DNA of 64,000 bases. It comes from Cellulosilyticum ruminicola JCM 14822 (GTDB taxonomy: Bacteria; Bacillota; Clostridia; Lachnospirales; Cellulosilyticaceae). The notes under the pieces are model-generated. The model had not been told where the DNA came from. It saw only the letters and a program-made list of their open reading frames with translations, and did no database searches. Shown here piece after piece: positions 61,501 through 64,000 of the stretch. Every line of letters starts with the position of its first letter. Position 1 is the first letter of the stretch. Made by a program: the position numbers and the translations under genes. The stretch is from contig NZ_BBCG01000012.1 in assembly GCF_001311925.1 (NCBI RefSeq), positions 1 through 64,000 of the forward strand, read 5' to 3'.

Positions 61501-64000
61501 CCAACTGATAAATTTGTGTTGCTAATTCCTTGCTTGTTTCAAAATAAACATTATCTCCTTCGTAAACTTGTCTAGTTGGTCTTGTATAATCTGTTGGTAA
61601 ATTTAAGACTGGTATATCATTTTCAAACATTTTTAGCCAATATGCACCCTGCTCTTCTAATTGTTCATTGTTTGCTTTTTCAGTTTGCCATATTGCAAAA
61701 TCTTTATATCCAATCTTATTTTCTGGTAATTTTTCACCTTTATAAAGTGCAACAAACTCTTCAATTAATATATCTATAGATGTACCATCTGAAATAATAT
61801 GGTGTAAATCTATTACGAGGACATATTGATTCATGCCATATTCAAAAATGCCTACACGCATAAGTGGTGCATGTGCTAAATCAAATGGTTTGACAAAATC
61901 ATTAACTTTTTCCTCTAAATACTTTTCGTCTACTTGAACATACTGAATTGGTACATTTACTTCATCAGCTATTTTAGCTACTGGTTCATCATTTATTACC
62001 TCAAAATAAGTACGTAATACGTCATGACGTGCCACTAATTCATCAATAGCTTTTTCTAATTTAATCTTATCTAATTGTCCTTCAATTTTAATTGTTACTG
62101 GTAAATTGTAACTTATATCATTATCATCTATTTGATTTAAAATAAATTGACGTCTTTGGGTAGATGTTAAAGGATAGTATGCTCTCTCTTCTGCTTTTTC
62201 TACACTTAAATAATCTCTTTGTGTCACTTGTGCAATGCGTCCTGCTAACTTTTTGATCGTTGTATATGTAAATAAATCTCTTAATTCAAGTTTTACATTA
62301 AATGCTTTATGAATCTTAGATAATAATAAAGCTGCTTTTAATGAATGTCCGCCAGATTCAAAGAAATCATTTTCCGTTCCTATTTGCTCTACATTTAAAA
62401 TTTCTTTCCATAACTCAACTAAATCTGCTTCTATTTCATTTTCTGGTGCTATATAGACTGCATTATTTTTCATATATTCCGTTGGTCTAGGAAGCGCCTT
62501 GCGATCTACCTTACCACTTTGATTAAGTGGTATTGCATCTAACTTAATAAAATAAGAAGGAATCATGTAATCTGGTAATCTTACACCTAGTTTTTCTCTA
62601 ATTTCACTAATTTCCAGCGTTTCATCTGCTGTGTAATATGCACAAAGTGCTTTTTCACCAGTATTTTCTTCAATTGCCATTACTACAACTGATTTTATAA
62701 AGCCTAAATCCATTAATGCTTGCTCAATCTCACCAATTTCTATTCTAAAACCACGCACTTTTACTTGATGATCTAATCTTCCTAAATACAAAATATTACC
62801 GTCTGGCAGCCACTGACATAAGTCACCTGTGCGATACATTCTTGTATTTGCTTCAAAAGGATTTGATACAAATTTTTCATTAGTTAATGTCTCATTATTT
62901 AAGTAACCTTTTGCAAGTCCTACGCCACCTAAACATAATTCACCTACAACGCCTATTGGCTGTAACATATTATGTTCATTGACAATATATGCTGTAATAT
63001 TATCTAATGGCTTTCCGATTGAAATATTTACACCATCTGTATAATCTAAAAGATTGTATGCTGTTGCATAAATTGTAGATTCTGTTGGGCCATAAATATT
63101 TTCTAATCGTGTATTTAATTGAAGCTTTTTAAACCTTTTAATAATATTTGGTGTTACTGCTTCACCTGCTAAGAATATATATTTTAGACTTTGCATGGTT
63201 TGTAATGCTTCTACAGACAAGATACTTATAAATAACTGGAACATTGAAGGTACAAAGTTAATATGTGTAATGCCATATTTATTAATTGCCTCTAAAATCT
63301 TCTCAGGTATTTTTTCATCCCCTTGATTAAGTAAAGCTAATTTACCACCATTAATATACCAACCAAATAACTCAGCCACAGATACATCAAATGTATAGGC
63401 TGTCTTTAATAAAAATGCATCTTCTTCATTCAGTGGATAACGTTCTTGTAATGTATATAAAATATTTACAACTGCTTTATGACAGATTACAACCCCTTTA
63501 GGTTTTCCTGTTGAACCAGATGTATAAATAATATACGCATTATCTTCTGGTGTATTGATTAAAACAGGTCTTTCACCATTTCCTTTATAAAGTTCTGAGT
63601 CATCTAAATAGTAAGTTGCTACATTTTCATATTGCATCGTGCGACCAAGTTGTTTGCTAGATAATAATATTTTGGCTTTACTATCTTGTAACATAAAGGC
63701 AACACGTTCATCAGGATATTCATGTCCTATTGGCATATAGGCAGCACCTGCTTTTAAAATACCTATAATACCTATAATCATCTCAAAAGAACGTTCTATC
63801 ATAATACCAACAAATTCATTAGGCTGTACGCCTTTTTCTCTCAGTAAATTCGCAACTTGATTTGCCTTGTAATCTAATGCCTTATAGGTCATTGTCTCAT
63901 CATTATATAATAAAGCAATATGATACGGCGTACTATCTACTTGATCCTCAAAATGAGCTACAAGTGTTTGATGATAAGGATGAGCTTGCTTTGTATCATT
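45623..64000 (-). CDS. NRPS A, main part (5' end outside window): A1-T1, modules 2-6, C7 start
   Basis: The frame is open to the window edge: 36 codons precede the Met at 63892 and read on from an A domain, so the gene is truncated by the window. Visible order by residue from 63892: A1-T1 (to about 520; pocket DVANFAIIY, unassigned), C2-A2-T2 (570-1565; Ser), C3-A3-T3 (1619-2600; Val), C4-A4-T4 (2655-3645; Asp), C5-A5-T5 (3698-4685; Val), C6-A6-T6 (4739-5730; Asp), C7 (from 5782). C4 has HHIITDA where HHxxxDG is usual. All carrier domains have GGHSLK. There is no E, MT or Cy domain. The frame stops at TGA after FNEFFK within C7. The 18 kb reading frame itself is intact. Confidence 0.95.
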   Translation of the reverse strand, partial: NDTKQAHPYHQTLVAHFEDQVDSTPYHIALLYNDETMTYKALDYKANQVANLLREKGVQPNEFVGIMIERSFEMIIGIIGILKAGAAYMPIGHEYPDERVAFMLQDSKAKILLSSKQLGRTMQYENVATYYLDDSELYKGNGERPVLINTPEDNAYIIYTSGSTGKPKGVVICHKAVVNILYTLQERYPLNEEDAFLLKTAYTFDVSVAELFGWYINGGKLALLNQGDEKIPEKILEAINKYGITHINFVPSMFQLFISILSVEALQTMQSLKYIFLAGEAVTPNIIKRFKKLQLNTRLENIYGPTESTIYATAYNLLDYTDGVNISIGKPLDNITAYIVNEHNMLQPIGVVGELCLGGVGLAKGYLNNETLTNEKFVSNPFEANTRMYRTGDLCQWLPDGNILYLGRLDHQVKVRGFRIEIGEIEQALMDLGFIKSVVVMAIEENTGEKALCAYYTADETLEISEIREKLGVRLPDYMIPSYFIKLDAIPLNQSGKVDRKALPRPTEYMKNNAVYIAPENEIEADLVELWKEILNVEQIGTENDFFESGGHSLKAALLLSKIHKAFNVKLELRDLFTYTTIKKLAGRIAQVTQRDYLSVEKAEERAYYPLTSTQRRQFILNQIDDNDISYNLPVTIKIEGQLDKIKLEKAIDELVARHDVLRTYFEVINDEPVAKIADEVNVPIQYVQVDEKYLEEKVNDFVKPFDLAHAPLMRVGIFEYGMNQYVLVIDLHHIISDGTSIDILIEEFVALYKGEKLPENKIGYKDFAIWQTEKANNEQLEEQGAYWLKMFENDIPVLNLPTDYTRPTRQVYEGDNVYFETSKELATQIYQLAQQTGTTLYMVLLAAYNTLLYRYTGQEDIVIGSPIAGRTHEEVENVVGMFVNTLALRNQPQGKQSFEALLNQVKETTLEAYKNQEYPFEQLVDRLDIKRDLSRNPLFDTMLILQNTKGANKIYVEVQDLVIQPFEYDNKTSKFDISLDAIEEDDVIKFRFEYCVKLFKKSTMERMAGHFLNILASICNNTDILLEEIDLLKACERAQILEEFNNTAAPYEKEKTIHQLFEEQVARTPQYPAVRVGEDYLTYEQLNNRVNRIAYLLREKGIKPNDVVGIMLERSFEMIVGVMGILKAGAAYLPIAPHFPEERIKYMFENSKAKLVLVQERFSKTKDYDLEEIILDDETLYEGTWDNPEYVNTSRDMAYIIYTSGSTGRPKGVMIEHYSVINRINWMNKMYPIDEKDVILQKTPYTFDVSVWELFWWSFTGASVYMLQPEGEKDPEIIAEAIVKHNITTMHFVPSMLNIFLDYIADKYDTIDFSRLKQVFASGEALSPLHTQKFREYLYANYGTKLHNLYGPTEATVDVSYFDCMASAQNKVVPIGKPIDNINLLVVDKLNHLQPIGIAGELCIAGDGLARGYINNEDLTNEKFIENPYKPGTKMYRTGDLVRWMNDGNIEYLGRIDFQVKIRGFRIELGEIENELLAVESIKEAVVIAIEEAQNEKVLCAYFVGDETLTVSQLRSALSKNLPEYMLPAYFIRIDKMPLSANGKLDRKALPKPQEHISTGADYTAPENEVELKLVAIWERILGIEKVGTTDSFFELGGHSLKATVLVSNIAEQFNVKIPLREIFNHTTIKELANYIMSCKQCSYTAIKPADIKPYYPLSSAQKRLYILEQFETDSIAYNVPIMVEMQGALGTLKLKQIFETLVHRYEVLRTSIHTVDGQPVQVIHENLEVEISQYEANTTQQQEEIMTRFIQPFDLQKAPLMHVGTMKMQNGNTMLMIDLHHIITDGVSNQLLIQDFINLYTGKALKPVKVQYKDYVMWQQTEAVRKQLQLDEVYWLERLSGEMPVLDLPTDYTRPAVQSFEGDSINFRLSSKVAESLESLASNTKTTMYMILLAAYNVLLHKYTGQEDILIGSPIAGRVHADLQDVIGMFVNTLVMRNQPEGSKPFNVFLDEVKESTLAAYEHQNYQFEELVDKLHLRRDLSRNPVFDTMFVLQNTGVEEVVTLEDVNLSVQDAKTNMAKFDLNIIATQEEGTILFEIEYSTKLFKKETIERLASHFNKLLENIAEVPTQSIASLEMISKEETDKILNDFNATHTVYPATQTIIELFEEQVAAKPNHIAVVDEVQSLNYKELQQRVNSLAAVLLEKGIKQGELVGLIASRNVEMIIGTLAILKAGGAYLPIDTKYPVERINYMLKDGEVKLLLTDNGLKEQVVFEGQMIDLTDKLLYTLNMPIHKVQNTPDDLAYVIYTSGSTGQPKGVMVTQRNVVRLVKNTKYIAFTAQDRILQTGAIVFDASTFEIWGALLNGLSLYLVRDEILLNARRLEEAIQKYEITIMWLTAPLFMQLVQDRPAMFKCMKYLLVGGDVVSAKHANLVRKNAPGLQMLNGYGPTENTTFSTVYPIEKDYESNIPIGKPISNSTAYVVDTKGRLQPIGVPGELWVGGDGVAKGYLNKPELTAEKFIDNPFGEGKVYKSGDLVRWLEDGNIEFMGRIDQQVKIRGFRIEIGEIEKELVKIQAVQEAIVIAVGTESSEKALCAYFTATYEVTANDLRNQLAKKLPEYMLPSYYMQLSQMPLNRNGKVDRKALPKPDGESIINNSTYMAPANKIENELVQLWQDVLKVERVGIIDNFFGLGGHSLKAMLLIGEIYKHFNVEMTIKTLFAAQTVKEQAAYIQKAVKKDYEVIEKIIQETYYPLSSAQKRIYVVNSLMPDSTAYNVPFTGIIEGKLEKEMLEQAFNKLIQRHEALRTSFMLVDGQPMQQIAEKVDFSLAYEEASDEELDIIIEHMIEPFDLSCAPLIRSKLVKLGEEKYAIIIDLHHIITDATSMNILIGELLELYKGESLEPLEIQYKDFATWQNKLLQSEAIKKQEAYWLNYLSGEIPVLNLPTDYNLMTEQNHEGKQIDFTIDQEIQDGLKAINKQTGSTMYMTLLAAYNVLLAKYTGQDDIIVGSPIAGRNHPEINQVVGIFINTLAIRNYPQGKKSFNTFLNEVKENVLGAFENQDYQFEELIEKLDIKRDLNRNPLFDTLFAMENTSNSQLQTQEFTVESYELDNKSSKFYITLHASEKDDEMYFDFEYSTQLFKAETIERMIKHFKQILRCIIANPSVTLDEINLVTAEEEQQILSDFNKVYKPYNMQQSILECIERQVEVGPNQIAVVYEKQMLTYSELNSRANQLAHYLMKQSIKAPIIGIMAKSSVELIIGMLAILKTGNSYLPISPEFPEERIQYMLDDSKVTVLITVDDEVPNVSSLVTCININSPEISEEFADNLQVDIKKEDLMYIIYTSGTTGQPKGVQIQHQNVVNYMTWFVSKYEINNMDKTALVSSASFDLGYTALYSALISGSTLHMTDKALYSDPEQILDYIEAAQITYIKLTPSLFKAIVSTQSFKEGQKCQSLRLIVLGGEKFDVEDVEKYHSYYPNTQFVNHYGPTETTIGCITHSIDFNEYKLFKAQPVIGRPIDNVTAYIVNNSNKLQPIGVPGQLVISGYGLSKGYMNKPELTNQKFVANPYLPGEKMYLTGDLAKWMPNGTISFIGRMDEQVKIRGYRVEIGEIEAALKQYVGIKDVIVMVYTGNNEEKSLCAYYVSEEYIDISDLRAMLTKHLPEYMLPSYYIRIDRVPLTANGKVATRELPEPTEAVGKEVAYVAPENEIEEKLLELWQQILGSKHIGIIHNFFEVGGHSLKGIVLTAEIYKVFECKISLKQIFEFPTIKQQAQYIKESGKEEFIEITKAKEAEYYPLSSAQKRVYALSQFDKDNTNYNMPAIYVLKGKLDVAQVESIFEILINRHEALRTSFHLEGQQPVQRIHEHVTFKVEEFNVAENTDLNSLVYKEIERKFIRPFDLTKVPLIRVGVAKLGQDKMLLMYDKHHIISDGVSRSILLEEFMKLYSGESLSDMRLQYKDFAVWQNQLFKTALMQKQKDYWLNVFSDELPVLSMPTDYSRPLVKTFEGKTINYAVPSTLYKALKKLALETETTLYMICMAAYNILLSKYTNQEDIIIGTPTAGRQHADLQNIVGMFVNTLAIRSYPRKDMTFNEFLKQVKQNILGAFENQDYQFEELIENLNLPRDLSRNPLFDTMFVMQNTGAEEIETRDIIAKAVSFDYTISKFDFMLVVTSCKEELEINLEYSTKLFKESTMQQFLMRYMMVLENIVKQSEIRLGNISVLSDAEEEKILYAFNNTKQEYLRSQSIMEIFDEQVNKTPDAVAVVYERESLTYSILQQKVNALAYALRQNGVKREDLVGLIAKRSIEMIIGTLAILKAGAAYVPIDAKYPVERINYMLKDADTQVVLTDSGLKEGVLFNGTVIDLMTFDYESAESENIVAINAAEDLAYVIYTSGSTGQPKGVMVTHRNIIRLVKNTNYVTFNQEDHMLQTGAIVFDASTFEIWGALLNGLSLYLISDTVLLNSKMLEEAIKEYGITTMWLTAPLFMQLVQERPAMFNGVKYLIIGGDVVSAKHANLARKYAPNMQLLNGYGPTENTTFSTTYPIEKDFESNIPIGKPITNSTAYVVSEQGKLQPIGVPGELWVGGDGVARGYLNNPELTAEKFINNPFGEGKIYKTGDLVRWLEDGTIEFMGRIDQQVKIRGFRIEIGEIEKELIAISGIKEACVVARGNNSSEKSLYAYFTAEEKMPINVVKKQLSVKLPEYMIPSYFMQIDKMPLNQNGKINKKELPTIDMAIMDEETYVAPTNEIECQVVEIWQEILGIQRIGIHDNFFEIGGHSLKAVLLIGAIRKQFNIEISLSNIFELSTVESLAVYISEAKQIHFEAIEKVPEQPYYELSAAQKRLYIIDNLITDTTDYNVPFTVLITGKLNIEQLNEAFEKLIKRHEILRTVFVQIDGTPYQKVEEQIDFKLDYYEKEEDEVSNFITQLIKPFDLKVAPLMRGAVIKIVEDKYVLFIDIHHIITDGTSLGIFIHELIDLYEGKSLMIAKLQYKDFAAWQNKLLQSDKLKAQEEFWCKEFADEIPVLNLPTDYAVQESKEIKGDRVQFNLDNTVLEELKALAQKTGSTLYMILLAAYNILLYKYTGQEDIVVGTPIAGRNHPDLTNVLGMFVNTIALRNNVIGEKHFTDFLEEVKERSIKAFENQDYQFESLVSKLNVTRDFNRNPLFDTMFTLENTEGVNYDFESLTVEEYQTSHDVAKFFITCHTVEKENGLYVDFAYNANLFKRMTIERMAQHFENIIKAILVEPTLLLDDIQMLSKEEEEHVLAFNTKCYESYEKTTVTKVFEQRVKETPNHIAVVFEGETLTYKALNEKANQVADYLYAQGLVTGEMIGIVTEPSLNMMVGILAILKLGKGYLPIDLSFPKKRIEYMLQDSKVDVLLIPTEKCLAIDEAINQVLIQNLKVDETTCKREDVIYNGADVLYTIYTSGTTGKPKGVSINHNNLLNYINWFMTTFKVTSDDRTVLLSSASFDLGYTLVYSALLGGTQLHIVSRKKYSEPEEILDYIQTQKITYIKGTPSLFNTIVNTHSFDSGNQCDTLRLIVLGGEKINTLDIEKYHAHYEKAQIVNHYGPTETTIGCIAYPIDFENFEEFKGQPVIGRPITNMQAYILNKALKLQPIGIVGEIAICGEGVSNGYRNNSDLTNEKFIENPYNPNYKMYLTGDLGMWTSEGTIKFIGRKDEQVKIRGYRIEVKEVENVIKQYEGIKETLVVVKEHQGEKTLCAYIVPVKTLDINNLRAEIAKSLPNYMHPSYYIQLDQIPLTPNGKVDYKALPALAEDHLIMNTEYVLPDNEIEHELLRIWQQVLGIHKIGTKHNFFEIGGHSLKAVVLSAQIFKAFHMEIPLRKIFDLPTIKEQAHYIQNGSNTVYTNIEKAAVAPDYPMSSAQKRMYALNQLVTESTNYNMPSVYLVEGQLDMKRLEESFETLVQRHESLRTSFHMVEDKPIQVIHEDIAFKVEHIAVEKPIEIQSEKGIKAVKAICKEFIRPFDLSKAPLFRAGVAKIDENQYILMDDKHHIISDGVSRGILLKELMMIYNGQTLSALRIQYKDFAVWQNKLFEQGIIQKQEAYWLKQFEGELPVLNLPLDYQRPAIKQFEGDTIKLEIPHTLYEALKDLALKTNTTLYMVLMATYNMLLYKYTGQEDIIVGTPTAGRTDSDLQNIVGMFVNTLAIRNKISGEITFNEFFK
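46546..49675 (-). other. NRPS A module: C-A(Asp)-T, second Asp
   Basis: The pocket D-L-T-K-V-G-H-I-G is Asp. The A domain shares FDLGYT, TYIKxTPSLF, LRLIVLGGEK and NHYGPTETTIGC with the first Asp module. Confidence 0.9.
49676..52797 (-). other. NRPS A module: C-A(Val)-T, second Val
   Basis: The pocket D-A-F-W-I-G-G-T-F is the Val code. The C domain starts YYPLSSAQKRVYALSQ and resembles the C domain of the Phe module, which also follows Asp. Confidence 0.9.
52798..55925 (-). other. NRPS A module: C-A(Asp)-T, first Asp
   Basis: The pocket D-L-T-K-V-G-H-I-G equals the surfactin Asp code. The C domain active site reads HHIITDA. The A10 motif is NGKVATREL, with the catalytic Lys kept. Confidence 0.9.
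55926..59035 (-). other. NRPS A module: C-A(Val)-T, first Val
   Basis: The pocket D-A-F-W-L-G-G-T-F is the Val code. The A domain is nearly superposable on the second Val module (shared LTAPLFMQLVQ, GGDVVSAKHANL, NGYGPTENTTFST). Confidence 0.9.
59036..62181 (-). other. NRPS A module: C-A(Ser)-T
   Basis: The pocket D-V-W-H-F-S-L-V-D is a standard Ser code. The C domain begins YYPLTSTQRRQF and has HHIISDG. Confidence 0.9.
62182..64000 (-). other. NRPS A, first visible module: A-T, substrate unresolved
   Basis: The pocket is D-V-A-N-F-A-I-I-Y. The framing (FDVSVxELF, HxNFVPSM, AGEA) is that of Ser-type domains, but 239, 278, 301 and 331 differ from Ser. Its C domain, if present, lies beyond the window edge. 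Confidence 0.75.

Noticed and set aside
8949-61779. Many plus-strand open frames of 60-124 codons inside the NRPS genes, for example 50589-50897 and 56880-57254
   Set aside because: They lie antisense to conserved A and C domain motifs, recur at the same place in homologous modules, and lack ribosome sites. They are shadows of the minus-strand coding.
1-64000. tRNA, rRNA, CRISPR, insertion sequence or attachment site
   Set aside because: I saw no cloverleaf, regular short direct repeats with spacers, transposase motifs or terminal inverted repeats. The only large repeats are the homologous NRPS modules.

Overview
The window is AT-rich DNA in which every supported gene lies on the minus strand. 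Clean AAGGAG-type ribosome sites, very low GC, copper-amine-oxidase-type stalk domains and Bacillus/Paenibacillus-like peptide synthetase modules point to a low-GC Firmicute, most likely of the Clostridia. That placement is inference; no rRNA or tRNA gene is visible.

Region 1 (1-7900) holds ordinary chromosomal genes read right to left. They are a CYTH phosphohydrolase-like gene, a membrane-anchored alpha/beta hydrolase (frameshifted), a Gfo/Idh/MocA oxidoreductase, a 98-residue unknown protein, a secreted stalk/PKD-like protein (frameshifted), and a membrane protein with two degenerate Mrr-type nuclease folds. Several rho-independent terminators separate them.

Region 2 (7933-64000 and beyond) is one non-ribosomal peptide synthetase (NRPS) locus of more than 56 kb. 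In transcription order it contains: NRPS A, whose 5' end is outside the window (seven adenylation domains visible, ending in a thioesterase); two type-I exporter half-transporters; a 2,4-diaminobutyrate aminotransferase; a 26-bp palindrome; NRPS B (nine modules, ending in its own thioesterase); a LolD/MacB-type ABC ATPase; and a terminator. Intergenic gaps are 13 nt, an 8-nt overlap, 26 nt, 144 nt and 33 nt. The first genes therefore look like one operon, with a possible extra promoter before NRPS B.

Specificity pockets read by hand against GrsA numbering give, for NRPS A: unknown-Ser-Val-Asp-Val-Asp-Phe. For NRPS B they give: unknown (Gly-like frame)-Thr-unknown-Val-Lys-Glu-unknown-Phe-Phe. 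No epimerization, methylation or cyclization domain is visible in the 16 modules. Each line has its own thioesterase, so two peptides are expected, probably sharing the exporters. The first condensation domain of NRPS B is of a different type from all the others and looks like an acceptor for an upstream partner not seen here.

The reading frames of the synthetases are broken at five places by single-base indels, mostly in A/T homopolymers, and two genes in region 1 are broken the same way. The conserved domain continues in another frame each time. I treat the pieces as two genes (NRPS B about 9,630 residues; NRPS A at least 7,130 residues) with either sequencing indels or recent decay. The pieces are listed separately because that is how the sequence reads.
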